DNA of 64,000 nt from Mucilaginibacter xinganensis (GTDB taxonomy: Bacteria > Bacteroidota > Bacteroidia > Sphingobacteriales > Sphingobacteriaceae): NCBI RefSeq assembly GCF_002257585.1, contig NZ_CP022743.1:372001-436000 (forward strand), given 5' to 3'. How positions within the stretch are numbered: position 1 is the stretch's first letter; each line of letters begins with the position of its first letter. The position numbers and the translations under genes were made by a program. Below are positions 53,034 through 62,322 of this stretch, in pieces. The notes below the pieces were generated by a model. The model worked only from the letters and a program-made list of their open reading frames with translations. It was not told where the DNA came from and did no database searches.

Positions 53034-56000
53034 TTAACTAACCCCAACCACTTCCCCAATATCGCTCAACAAAACCACCGCCTGGTCAATGCTATGCACC
53101 CCTTCAATGCTCAGTCGCAACGTGTTTTTAACCTCTTTTAAATTGGTTCGGCGTGGGTTTGCCTGCACAAAGTTTAAAACGCTCCTGAATGCTTCAGTTT
53201 CAAAATAGGGCGATTGCTGGTTGGTAAGGAAATAGCCGCGCAGCACATTCTTTTTAAGCGAGATCTTTTCAAAGCCAATGGTTTTGCCCAGCCATTGCAG
53301 GCGCATGGTATTTAGCAGGTCATTAACCTGTGGCGGGATTGGGCCAAACCTGTCATGCAGTTGCTGCTGAAAAGCTTGTAGCGTGGCCTCATTTTCCAGT
53401 TTGGAAAGCTCGGTGTACAGGTTATAACGTTCGGCAATACTGGTCACATATTCATCCGGGATCAGGATCTCCTGGTCGGTATCTATTTGGGTAAAGGAAA
53501 TAAACGGGCGGGGCTTATCATCAGGGAACACGCCTTTAAACTCATCCTCTTTCAATTCCTGGATAGCTTCATCCAGGATCTTGTGATACATTTCGAAACC
53601 GATCTCGGCAATAAATCCGCTTTGCTCAGCACCAAGCAGGTTTCCGCTGCCGCGGATGTCCAGGTCGCGCATGGCCACGTTAAAGCCGCTGCCGAGGTCG
53701 CTGAACTCTTCTATAGCGCTTAACCGCTTCCGGGCTTCGTTAGTTAGGGTTGACAAAGGGGGGCTCAACAAATAACAATAAGCCTTTTTATTGCTCCGCC
53801 CAACCCGGCCGCGCATCTGGTGCAGATCGCTCAGGCCAAACATATGGGCGTAATTGATAATAATGGTATTGGCATTCGGAATATCCAGGCCAGCCTCAAT
53901 AATGGTTGTGGCCACCAGCACATCATACTCGTGGTTCACAAATTTAAGCATCACATCTTCCAGCGCATCACCCTCCAGTTGTCCGTGGGCAATGCCAATC
54001 CGGGCTTTGGGCACCAACTTGTGGATCATCCCGCCAAGCTGCGGCAGGTCGGCAACCCGGTTATGAATAAAGAATACCTGCCCGCCACGATCTATCTCGT
54101 GCTCAACAGCTTCTTTTATCAGTGTATCATTAAATACATGCAACTCGGTAACCACCGGCTGCCTGTTTGGCGGCGGGGTTGATATAATGGACAAATCCCT
54201 TGCGCCCATCAGCGAAAAGTGCAGGGTACGCGGAATTGGCGTTGCCGTTAATGTAAGCGTATCCACATTGGCGCGCATTTGCTTCAACTTCTCTTTGGTA
54301 GATACGCCGAATTTTTGCTCCTCATCAATGATCATCAGGCCGAGGTCCTTAAACTTAACGTCCTTACTTACCAGGCGGTGGGTGCCTATAATAATATCAA
54401 TTTTGCCTTCTTTCAGCTTCTCTAAGGTATCCTTGATCTGCTTGCTGCTCTTAAAGCGGTTCACATAATCAATATTTGCGGGGAACCCTTTTAACCTGTC
54501 GGAGAAGGTCTTGTAATGTTGTGCGGCTAAAATAGTGGTCGGAACCAATATGGCAACCTGTTTGCTGTCGGCCACCGCTTTAAACGCAGCGCGGATAGCA
54601 ACCTCGGTTTTGCCGAAACCTACGTCGCCGCAAATCAGGCGGTCCATCGGGTGCGGCGACTCCATGTCTTTTTTTAAGTCGCTGGTGGCCTTTTCCTGGT
54701 CTGGGGTGTCCTCATAAATAAAGGAAGCCTCCAATTCGGTTTGCAGATAGCTATCGCGGCTAAACGCATTACCCACCTGCGTTTTCCTGATGGCATACAG
54801 CTTGATCAGGTCGCGGGCAATGTCCTTAACTTTTTTTTTTGTGGTTTTCTTCAGCTTTTCCCAGGTATCGGTACCCAGCTTGTTCATTTTTGGAACGGTG
54901 CCTTCCTTGCCGCTGTATTTGCTGATGCGGTTAAGCGAGTTAATGTTTACATACAGCAAATCATTATCAGCATACACCAGCCGGATCATCTCCTGCATTT
55001 TGCCGTTTACCTCAACCTTTTCAAGCCCGGCATATTTACCAATGCCGTGATCAATATGGGTTACATAATCGCCGGCCTTTAATTCACGAAGTTCCTTAAG
55101 GGTAATGGCCTGCGACCGCTGGTATCCCTTTTTTAACTTGTATTTATAATACCGGTCAAAAATCTGGTGATCGGTGTAACAGGCAAGTTTTTGCTCCCGG
55201 TCAACAAACCCCTCGCGAATGGAGATACTTATCGGCGTAAACTTTACGGTTTTATCCAAGTCGTCCAATATCGCGTACAGGCGTTCTACCTGCCGCGCAG
55301 AGTCGGTAAGTATAAAATTCTCTATTTTGTCAGCCTCGTTGGTTTTAAAATTATGGATTAGCAGGGTAAAATCTTTGTTAAACGAAGGCTGCGGCCGCAT
55401 ATCAAAGTTAAGCTGCAGGTCGGGCTGATAAAAAAACTGTTTGCCAAACTCTATCAACGCAAAATCATGCAGCTGGTCAGCAATCAGTTTTTCATCGGTA
55501 AAACCAAATTTGGGATCTATCCAATCCGGGTTCTGGTTTTTTTCATCGGCAGACAGGGCTTTCCAAAGCGCGGTGGCTTTTTTAAACCCGCTTTGAATTA
55601 TATCCAGCGTAAACTGTAAATCTTTTATCCAAACCTGGGTGTCCGCATCCACATATTCCAGCAGGGAGATGTTGCTTTCCGTCAGGAATTTTGATTGCAC
55701 ATTAGGTACAATGGTAATGGTTTTAACCTGTTCAACAGAGAGCTGGCTTTCTATTTCAAATGTCCGGATAGATTCTATCATATCCCCAAAAAACTCAACC
55801 CGGTAAGGCAGTTCGTGCGAGAAAGAAAAAATATCAACGATGCCGCCGCGAACAGAGAACTGGCCCGGCTCATACACAAAATCAACCCGGTCAAAATCAT
55901 ACTCTACCAAAAACTCGTTGATGAAATCAATGCTCAGTTTGTTGTTGACAGCAATTTCAAGGGTGTTTTTTTCGAGCGATGCGCGGTCTATCACCTTTTC

Positions 56001-56390
56001 GGCAAGCGCCTCAGGATAAGTAACTATTAACTGGCCAAATGACGAGGAATGGTTAAGCTCATTCAGCACTTCGGCCCGGGCCAGTACGTTGCTGCTATCC
56101 GGCTGGGTAAATTCAAATGGTTTGCGGTATGACGAGGGGAAAAGCAGCACTTCTTTGCCGGTAAGGTTTTCCAGGTCGGCCTGGAAATAGCCGGCTTCTT
56201 CACGCTCCGGCAACACAAATATCATGTGCTTGTGCTGCAAAAAATACAAAGCTACCGCAATGGCCGCATCACTTGATCCGACTAAACCTCTAAGTTGAAT
56301 CCTCGGGTTTTTGGAAGCATTAAGGCCCTGAGCCAATGCTTTTACCCGTTCATCATCTTTATATCTATCTAAAATATCGCGAATGTTCAA
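53034..56390 (-). CDS. mfd: Transcription-repair coupling factor Mfd
   Basis: 1,118 residues from a TTG start (MNIRDILDRYKDDERV); no ATG fits better. There is an N-terminal UvrB-like part with the UvrA-binding region, an RNA-polymerase-interacting CarD-like domain in the middle (LKAGDYVTHIDHGIGKYAGL), and helicase motor motifs ICGDVGFGKTEVAIRAA and IIDEEQKFGV followed by TATPIPRTLHF. A C-terminal TRCF domain (last about 150 residues) completes it. Mfd removes stalled RNA polymerase and recruits UvrA to DNA lesions. Cyclase-family gene downstream on the same transcript. Confidence 0.97.
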   Translation of the reverse strand: MNIRDILDRYKDDERVKALAQGLNASKNPRIQLRGLVGSSDAAIAVALYFLQHKHMIFVLPEREEAGYFQADLENLTGKEVLLFPSSYRKPFEFTQPDSSNVLARAEVLNELNHSSSFGQLIVTYPEALAEKVIDRASLEKNTLEIAVNNKLSIDFINEFLVEYDFDRVDFVYEPGQFSVRGGIVDIFSFSHELPYRVEFFGDMIESIRTFEIESQLSVEQVKTITIVPNVQSKFLTESNISLLEYVDADTQVWIKDLQFTLDIIQSGFKKATALWKALSADEKNQNPDWIDPKFGFTDEKLIADQLHDFALIEFGKQFFYQPDLQLNFDMRPQPSFNKDFTLLIHNFKTNEADKIENFILTDSARQVERLYAILDDLDKTVKFTPISISIREGFVDREQKLACYTDHQIFDRYYKYKLKKGYQRSQAITLKELRELKAGDYVTHIDHGIGKYAGLEKVEVNGKMQEMIRLVYADNDLLYVNINSLNRISKYSGKEGTVPKMNKLGTDTWEKLKKTTKKKVKDIARDLIKLYAIRKTQVGNAFSRDSYLQTELEASFIYEDTPDQEKATSDLKKDMESPHPMDRLICGDVGFGKTEVAIRAAFKAVADSKQVAILVPTTILAAQHYKTFSDRLKGFPANIDYVNRFKSSKQIKDTLEKLKEGKIDIIIGTHRLVSKDVKFKDLGLMIIDEEQKFGVSTKEKLKQMRANVDTLTLTATPIPRTLHFSLMGARDLSIISTPPPNRQPVVTELHVFNDTLIKEAVEHEIDRGGQVFFIHNRVADLPQLGGMIHKLVPKARIGIAHGQLEGDALEDVMLKFVNHEYDVLVATTIIEAGLDIPNANTIIINYAHMFGLSDLHQMRGRVGRSNKKAYCYLLSPPLSTLTNEARKRLSAIEEFSDLGSGFNVAMRDLDIRGSGNLLGAEQSGFIAEIGFEMYHKILDEAIQELKEDEFKGVFPDDKPRPFISFTQIDTDQEILIPDEYVTSIAERYNLYTELSKLENEATLQAFQQQLHDRFGPIPPQVNDLLNTMRLQWLGKTIGFEKISLKKNVLRGYFLTNQQSPYFETEAFRSVLNFVQANPRRTNLKEVKNTLRLSIEGVHSIDQAVVLLSDIGEVVGVS

Positions 56391-56593
56391 ACTGTGCCAA
56401 ATATACGCAAAAAAGGTTTTTTAACACGATGGCGTTGAACCGCGAAAATTAATGCAAACAATATTGCACTATAATTACTTTAAATAGTAAATTTAATTAG
56501 AAAAGGGACCCGATGCGTTGTTAGCAAATATGCTCTTATTTAGGGCGGGCCTCCGATCTTAACCGATCATCACCCTAAAACATAAACCATAAT

Positions 56594-57001
56594 ATGAAAA
56601 ATGCTATTATTTCCGGCTTGTTTATAGGCATTTTAAGCGGAGCCTGGATGTTTATTATGCACGCAATGGGCTTTTCGCCCCAAAGCAGTGGCCTTGAACC
56701 AGTTGAATATATATCTGTAATTATTCCATTAGTAGTTTTATATTTTGGCGTGCGGAGTTTCCGGTCTAATGAGTGCCGCGGCCACATGGGCTTTTTAGAG
56801 GCGTTAATGCAATGCTTTAAAATATTAATTATGGGCGGTATCATAACCGTTGCTGCAGCTATTATTTTTATTGATGAATTTGCCAGGGAAAATACCCTTA
56901 TGGATTTTTCAGGTCGTATCTTTGGAGCCCTGCTGGTAGGCATCCTATTTTCATTGGGTGTATCCGTATTACTAACCACCAAACCCAATAAGGTTGATTA
57001 A
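56594..57001 (+). CDS. DUF4199 membrane protein
   Basis: 135 residues with four hydrophobic helices (AIISGLFIGILSGAWMFIM, VISVIIPLVVLYFGV-like, ILIMGGIITVAAAIIFI, IFGALLVGILFSLGVSVLL). It matches the DUF4199 pattern of Bacteroidota small inner-membrane proteins of unknown function. The DUF2752 gene overlaps its last codons by 8 bp, so the two are translated together. Confidence 0.78.
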   Translation: MKNAIISGLFIGILSGAWMFIMHAMGFSPQSSGLEPVEYISVIIPLVVLYFGVRSFRSNECRGHMGFLEALMQCFKILIMGGIITVAAAIIFIDEFARENTLMDFSGRIFGALLVGILFSLGVSVLLTTKPNKVD

Positions 57002-57293
57002 AACAGCATTCAGCAAATATTTTGAACTTTGTTTTTGGGTGTCGGCGCTGGTGTCATTAGCACTTACCAACCCGAACAACCAATCCCATTTCTCATTGTG
57101 CCCGTTTAAATTATTGGGCGTTACATGGTGCCCCGGCTGCGGCCTGGGGCATTCTATTTCCTTTTTATTTCACGGCGACATCAAAAATTCGCTGCATGCA
57201 CACTGGCTGGGAATCCCGGCAGTTGGCGTTATTTTGTACCGCATAGTTGTTTTGGCAAGAATGAGGTTTTTGGTGCCCCTGGCACATAAATAA
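56994..57293 (+). CDS. DUF2752 membrane protein
   Basis: 99 residues with the DUF2752 signature: CPFKLLGVTWCPGCGLGHSI, followed by a hydrophobic helix and HAHWLGIPAVGVILY. It starts with a TTG (56994) inside the previous gene; there is no ATG. The family occurs near TM2 and other small membrane proteins; role unknown. Confidence 0.85.
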   Translation: MIKTAFSKYFELCFWVSALVSLALTNPNNQSHFSLCPFKLLGVTWCPGCGLGHSISFLFHGDIKNSLHAHWLGIPAVGVILYRIVVLARMRFLVPLAHK

Positions 57294-57332
57294 AGCAATT
57301 GCACTAAAACAGGTTATTTGCGTTTGCTTTTG

Positions 57333-57340
57333 TATTTTTG
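57333..57340 (+). promoter_or_regulatory. -7 box TATTTTTG before thiL
   Basis: Exact TAnnTTTG, 107 nt before the ATG at 57447. The resulting mRNA leader would be about 100 nt. Confidence 0.4.
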
Positions 57341-57446
57341 CAGATCGTAAAAATACAGGGCATTGTGCGTTGCGGATGGTATGAACAAGTTTGCAATGGC
57401 AAGCAACAGCCGGAGTAAAAAAGGGCCGGTAAAATCAAAAAATAAC

Positions 57447-58496
57447 ATGTTTGATAACAAAGAAAGAACGAATATTGAAGAGCTGGGCGAATTTGGCCTG
57501 ATCAATTACCTTACAAAAAACATAAAGTTGGTGCAAAAAAGCACCATCAAAGGGGTTGGCGATGATGCGGCTGTGCTTGATTTCGGGGGAAAGAAAACCC
57601 TGGTTTCAACGGATATGCTGCTGGAGGGTATTCACTTTGATTTGGCCTACACACCGCTAAAGCATTTGGGTTATAAAGCTATACAGGTAAACCTGAGCGA
57701 TATTTACGCAATGAATGGTACCGCATCGCAGGTTACTGTTTCTATCGGCATCAGCAGTAAGTTTCCGCTGGAAGCCGTTGAGGAATTATACGAAGGGATC
57801 TACCTGGCTTGCGACAAGTACAATGTTGATTTGGTGGGCGGTGATACATCATCATCAAAACAAGGCCTAGTAATAAGCGTTACATCAATTGGTTATGCCG
57901 ATGAAAAAGATATTGTTTACCGCAATGGTGCCGAAGAGGGTGATCTGATCTGTGTATCCGGCGATTTAGGCGGTGCGTACACCGGCTTGCAGCTGCTGGA
58001 GAGGGAGAAGCTGATCTACCTGGAAAACCCAAACATTCAGCCAGACCTTGAAGGAAAAGATTACATAATTGAGCGCCAGTTGAAACCGGAAGCCCGCAGG
58101 GATATTGTCGATCTTTTAAAGGAAATAGAAGTAAAGCCAACGGCGATGATCGATATCTCGGACGGTTTGGCATCTGAATTACTGCATATTTGTAAGCAAA
58201 GCGACAAAGGCTGTAATTTATACGAAGAAAAAATTCCCCTTGACCCGATGACCTTTGATACAGCCCGCGAGTTTAACCTTGACCCAACAGTTTGTGCCCT
58301 AAGCGGCGGGGAGGATTATGAGCTGCTGTTTACCGTTAAACAGACCGACTATGACAAGATAAAATTTAAAATGGACATTACGATAATCGGCTACATCACC
58401 GAGCCATCCGCCGGTTGCAACCTGGTAACAAAGGGCGGCGTAGTTCACGCCTTAACTGCGCAGGGCTGGAACGCGTTTACACCGCCTGCCGGGTAA
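57447..58496 (+). CDS. thiL: Thiamine-phosphate kinase ThiL
   Basis: 349 residues from ATG 57447 (MFDNKERTNIEELGEFGLI), the usual Bacteroidota start; the frame is open back to 57363. ThiL motifs are intact: STIKGVGDDAAVLDFG, STDMLLEGIHF, GGDTSSS, SGDLGGAYTGLQLL and MIDISDGLASEL, and near the end GGEDYELLFTV. It phosphorylates thiamine monophosphate to the active diphosphate. It is single and well terminated. Confidence 0.96.
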   Translation: MFDNKERTNIEELGEFGLINYLTKNIKLVQKSTIKGVGDDAAVLDFGGKKTLVSTDMLLEGIHFDLAYTPLKHLGYKAIQVNLSDIYAMNGTASQVTVSIGISSKFPLEAVEELYEGIYLACDKYNVDLVGGDTSSSKQGLVISVTSIGYADEKDIVYRNGAEEGDLICVSGDLGGAYTGLQLLEREKLIYLENPNIQPDLEGKDYIIERQLKPEARRDIVDLLKEIEVKPTAMIDISDGLASELLHICKQSDKGCNLYEEKIPLDPMTFDTAREFNLDPTVCALSGGEDYELLFTVKQTDYDKIKFKMDITIIGYITEPSAGCNLVTKGGVVHALTAQGWNAFTPPAG

Positions 58497-58831
58497 TTCA
58501 GGCTAAATTTTTTGCTTAAGGGCGCCAGAACAATATTTAACCCTCCAATCCGAAAGGATCCGGAGGTTTTTTTTGCTTAGTCCATTAACGATGAACTTAT
58601 TTGATTCATCACTCTTGGCTTTAGCCCAGGTCAGCCAGCGCTGTATTCGTCGTCGAAAAATTTGTTTTATAATCCTGCGCACCTTTTTACAAATCAACAA
58701 CATTTTTTTGCATAAACTTGCAATGTATATTAAGTCGGTAGAGATGAGCGTTAACGCATATACAAACCATTATTTACCCGTTAGGTTACCATAGTGGCTT
58801 AGTAATATTAGCCGGTACAATAAACTTTAAC
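58497..58831. other. Intergenic region after thiL
   Basis: 335 bp. It holds the thiL terminator (58542-58574), then nothing I can support; a short frame inside is not convincing. Confidence 0.5.
58542..58574 (+). terminator. Rho-independent terminator of thiL
   Basis: Stem CCTCC (58542-58546)/GGAGG (58562-58566) and inner ATCC/GGAT (58548-58551, 58556-58559) closed by a GAAA tetraloop, followed by eight T's. Confidence 0.92.
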
Positions 58832-59644
58832 ATGGACGAACATTTTTACACGCAAATTTTTGATAAGCACAAACATGTTGAGGCCGTGCCTTCTAACGGT
58901 CAAATTACGGACTGGGCGCTGCAGGTTATTCGCCTGTTGTTCCCTGAACATTCCAAACAGGATTTTCATTCAGTTGCCGAGCTGAAAGCCGAGTTTAAAA
59001 AGCTTACGAATGAACTTTGCCTGATAATGCAGGCCACCAAAGCCTGCGAGGGCTGTAATAAGGAAGAGCTGGCGACAGCCGTTTTTGAGCAACTACCCAA
59101 TTTATACCAGTTGCTGAACACTGACATCAGGGAGATTTTTGAAGGCGACCCCGCTGCCCGCACGGAGTTTGAGGTGATCCGTACCTATCCGGGATTTTTT
59201 GCCATCTCGTTTTACCGGCTGGCACATATTTTATATAAGCAGGATGTGCCGCTGCTTCCGCGTATCCTTACAGAATACGCACATTCCAAAACAGGAATTG
59301 ATATTCACCCGGCGGCACAAATAGATGAATATTTTCATATAGACCATGGTACAGGTATTGTTATAGGCGAGAGCTGCATTATAGGCAAACACGTAAAGCT
59401 TTACCAGGGAGTTACCCTGGGCGCCTTAAGTGTATCTAAAGATATGGCATTTACCAAACGGCACCCTACTGTTGAAGATCACGTGGTGATTTACTCCGGA
59501 GCTACTATTTTAGGCGGCGAAACCGTTATCGGCCACCATAGCACCATAGGCGGGAATGTTTGGATCACCAAAAGCGTTAAGCCCAACTCAACAGTTTATC
59601 ACAAACCGGCGCTGATTGTTTTAAATAAAAAAGCTAAAGATTAA
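58832..59644 (+). CDS. cysE: Serine O-acetyltransferase (CysE/EpsC type)
   Basis: 270 residues. A helical N-terminal domain (about 1-140, LFPEHSKQDFHSVAELKA) is followed by the hexapeptide beta-helix with the catalytic pocket: IDIHPAAQIDEYFHIDHGTG, IVIGESCIIGKHVKLYQGVT, and TIGGNVWITKSV. It makes O-acetylserine from serine and acetyl-CoA for cysteine synthesis. It is followed by cysM with a 4-bp gap, so a cysE-cysM operon. Confidence 0.95.
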   Translation: MDEHFYTQIFDKHKHVEAVPSNGQITDWALQVIRLLFPEHSKQDFHSVAELKAEFKKLTNELCLIMQATKACEGCNKEELATAVFEQLPNLYQLLNTDIREIFEGDPAARTEFEVIRTYPGFFAISFYRLAHILYKQDVPLLPRILTEYAHSKTGIDIHPAAQIDEYFHIDHGTGIVIGESCIIGKHVKLYQGVTLGALSVSKDMAFTKRHPTVEDHVVIYSGATILGGETVIGHHSTIGGNVWITKSVKPNSTVYHKPALIVLNKKAKD

Positions 59645-59648
59645 CGGA

Positions 59649-60521
59649 ATGGCTGGAATAATTGACCTCATTGGCAATACGCCGATGGCTGAAATAAAAA
59701 GACTGAATCCTAATCCTAACGTGCGGATTTTTGCCAAACTGGAAGGAAACAATCCAGGCGGAAGCGTGAAGGATAGGGCAGCATTGAATATGATCAGGAG
59801 CGCCGTGGAGCGTGGCGAAATAAAAAAAGGCACTAAACTTGTTGAGGCTACCAGCGGTAATACAGGTATCGCCCTGGCCATGATAGCCAGTTTATACGGC
59901 CTGGAAATTGAGCTGGTGATGCCCTCAAATTCTACACGCGAGCGCACCCTTACCATGGAAGCTTTTGGTGCAAAGGTAACCCTGCTTGAGGGAATTGAGC
60001 TTTGCCGCGATTATGCCGAAGAAAAAGGAGCAGGCGGCGGTTACTTTTTGCTGAACCAGTTTGCCAATCCAGACAACTATATGGCCCATTACAAAACTAC
60101 CGGCCCCGAAATCTGGCGCGATACCCATGGACAGATTACACATTTTGTAAGTGCAATGGGGACAACCGGTACTATCATGGGCAACTCACGATATTTTAAA
60201 GATCAAAATGCAGGGATTCAAATTGTGGGTTGCCAGCCTACAGAGGGGTCATCTATTCCTGGCATCCGCCGCTGGCCGGTAGAGTACCTTCCCAAAATAT
60301 TTGAACCGGAACGCGTGGACCGGGTGATAGATATTTCAGAAGCAGAGTCGGTTCAAATGGCCCGCAGGCTGGCCCGGGAAGAAGGTGTTTTTGCAGGGAT
60401 GAGCAGCGGCGGCGCAATGGCTGCGGCCATAAAAGTAGCACAGGAGTTAACTGAAGGCACCATTGTATTCATTTGCTGCGACAGGGGCGACAGGTATTTA
60501 AGCAGCGCTTTGTTTGGATAA
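59649..60521 (+). CDS. cysM: Cysteine synthase B-like (CysM)
   Basis: 290 residues of fold-type II PLP enzyme: IGNTPMAEIKRL, the PLP lysine in NNPGGSVKDRAAL, TSGNTGIALAMIA, and SAMGTTGTIMG. The shorter length and VFAGMSSGGAMAAAIK pattern favour cysteine synthase B over CysK. It replaces the acetyl group of O-acetylserine with sulfide or thiosulfate. Co-transcribed with the upstream cysE. Confidence 0.93.
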   Translation: MAGIIDLIGNTPMAEIKRLNPNPNVRIFAKLEGNNPGGSVKDRAALNMIRSAVERGEIKKGTKLVEATSGNTGIALAMIASLYGLEIELVMPSNSTRERTLTMEAFGAKVTLLEGIELCRDYAEEKGAGGGYFLLNQFANPDNYMAHYKTTGPEIWRDTHGQITHFVSAMGTTGTIMGNSRYFKDQNAGIQIVGCQPTEGSSIPGIRRWPVEYLPKIFEPERVDRVIDISEAESVQMARRLAREEGVFAGMSSGGAMAAAIKVAQELTEGTIVFICCDRGDRYLSSALFG

Positions 60522-60647
60522 CCGCCTTCCTGATTTTTGCCTTTTTATTTGCCCGGATAAAAACAGAACTCAAAGTTTTTTTCAGCATGGCGGGACTAAA
60601 CAATCCGGCAAAATAGCTGTTATCCCTCAACAACAAAACACAAAATT

Positions 60648-61520
60648 ATGCAATGGTTTGGCGGACGCGAAAGCGACAATGTTGAAGAAGGCAGCAGCAG
60701 TGGCGGCGGCCGCGGGTTTATTTTTGGCGGCGGTATTATTGGCTTTATCGGGCTGCTTATTTATTTATTTACGGGCGTTAACCCGGCCCAATTGTTAAAC
60801 GGCGGCGGCGGCGACAGCTCGCAGCAACAAAATACCCGGGTAACCAATGGGCCGGAAGGCAATCAGAAAAAATTTGCACGCGTTATACTAGCCGGTACCG
60901 AAGATGTTTGGGATAATATATTCAGCAGCATGAACCGTACTTATACCAAACCCACTCTGCACCTTTACAGTGAAGGCGTTGACGCAGCGGGCTGCGGATT
61001 TGCCAGCTCAGCAACCGGACCCTTTTATTGCCCCGCCGATAGAAAAGTTTACCTGGATACTTCATTCTTTGCCGAAATGCAGCAGCGTTTCCAGGCACCG
61101 GGCGAGTTTGCAGCCGCCTATGTAATTGCGCACGAGGTTGGCCATCACGTACAAAACCTGCTCGGTGTTTCGCAGAAGATGGACGAGGCCCGCCGCAGGC
61201 TGAGCCAGACCCAATATAATAAGCTGTCAGTTAAACTGGAGTTACAGGCTGATTTTTACGCGGGCGTTTGGGCGCATTATGAAGCAAAGAACAGCCAAAA
61301 CGGCATCGTCATTAACAGGTCAGATATCGACTCCGCGCTGGTTGCAGCCAACGCCATTGGCGATGACCGCCTGCAGAAAAAATACCAGGGGCGCGTAGAG
61401 CCGGACAGCTTTACCCACGGCACCTCAAAACAACGGGCGTATTGGTTTAAAAAGGGATTCGATACCGGTGACATCAGCCAGGGAAACACCTTTGCCGCGG
61501 GTGAATTAGATGAAGAATAA
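60648..61520 (+). CDS. Neutral zinc metallopeptidase (YpfJ family)
   Basis: 290 residues, one N-terminal membrane helix (GFIFGGGIIGFIGLLIYLF), with a glycine-rich linker before and after it. The zinc motif HEVGHHVQ occurs at about residue 160, with LQADFYAGVWAHY supplying the third ligand. This is the YpfJ/UPF0242 neutral metallopeptidase family of unknown substrate. Weakly spaced from cysM (126 bp). The overlapping plus-strand frame from 60514 is a shadow. Confidence 0.93.
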   Translation: MQWFGGRESDNVEEGSSSGGGRGFIFGGGIIGFIGLLIYLFTGVNPAQLLNGGGGDSSQQQNTRVTNGPEGNQKKFARVILAGTEDVWDNIFSSMNRTYTKPTLHLYSEGVDAAGCGFASSATGPFYCPADRKVYLDTSFFAEMQQRFQAPGEFAAAYVIAHEVGHHVQNLLGVSQKMDEARRRLSQTQYNKLSVKLELQADFYAGVWAHYEAKNSQNGIVINRSDIDSALVAANAIGDDRLQKKYQGRVEPDSFTHGTSKQRAYWFKKGFDTGDISQGNTFAAGELDEE

Positions 61521-61606
61521 ATGAAGATTTGTATTTTCGGGCATAATTATTTGGTAAATGTGCCGTTAAAGGGGCTGTATTTATTTAATTTTTGAACCCT
61601 TACCGC

Positions 61607-62317
61607 ATGAAATTAAAATTTTTGTTTTGTCTTTTAATTATCCAAACCGCTTTATTAAACATTGCCTCGGCCCAAACCAACGAACAATCGTATTGGGGGG
61701 CATGGTTCCACACGCAAAGGATTTCAAAACACTGGGGCGCGTCGTTTGACGGGCAGGTTCGCTCAGCTCATCATGCCCGCTATGCAAAGCACATACTTTT
61801 AAGGCCATCAGCCAATTACTATTTTGATAAAAATAAAAATGCAGCATTGGGGTACGCCTATATTGCCACTAACGGGCGTTCGGGCGAAACAAAGACATTC
61901 AGGCCCGAGAGCCGTATTTTTGAACAGTTTATCGTTACCCACAAAGCCGGCTTAAATACACAGGTAACACACCGTTTTAGGCTGGAGCAACGCTTTTTAG
62001 GCCAAACAGCCACTCAGCACGATTACTTTTCGCAGCGTTTCCGTTATTTTGTAAGAGGTGTTGTACCGCTTAACCGCGATTCGGTATTTACACGCGGTAC
62101 TTTCCTTGCCCTGCAGAATGAGACATTTGCCAACGTGCAAAATAAAGCAAAGGTAAACAAGCACACATTTGACCAAAACCGCGCCTACATAGCTTTTGGC
62201 TATCGCCTTAATAAGATGATTGATGTGGAAGCGGGGTATCTTAACCAATATATTAAACAGGCCGAGGCTTATACCATAAACCACGTGGCACAATTTGCTT
62301 TATATACCCGTTTTTAA
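61607..62317 (+). CDS. DUF2490 outer-membrane protein
   Basis: 236 residues from ATG 61607, with a signal peptide (MKLKFLFCLLIIQTALLNIASA-Q). A TTG at 61592 opens the frame earlier but is not needed. The strand pattern (YWGAWFHTQRISKHWGASFD, VTHRFRLEQRFLGQ, AYIAFGYRLNKMIDVEAGYL, QFALYTRF) is typical of DUF2490 beta-barrels of unknown function. The final Phe is characteristic of outer-membrane barrels. Ends 6 bp from the convergent GH43 gene. Confidence 0.86.
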   Translation: MKLKFLFCLLIIQTALLNIASAQTNEQSYWGAWFHTQRISKHWGASFDGQVRSAHHARYAKHILLRPSANYYFDKNKNAALGYAYIATNGRSGETKTFRPESRIFEQFIVTHKAGLNTQVTHRFRLEQRFLGQTATQHDYFSQRFRYFVRGVVPLNRDSVFTRGTFLALQNETFANVQNKAKVNKHTFDQNRAYIAFGYRLNKMIDVEAGYLNQYIKQAEAYTINHVAQFALYTRF

Positions 62318-62322
62318 AGATG

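Noticed and set aside
58573..58794. Plus-strand 73-residue frame after thiL
   Set aside because: It begins at the thiL terminator and has no family or promoter.
60514..60798. Plus-strand 94-residue frame overlapping the metallopeptidase start
   Set aside because: It is out of frame with a well-supported gene and shows alanine-rich shadow composition.
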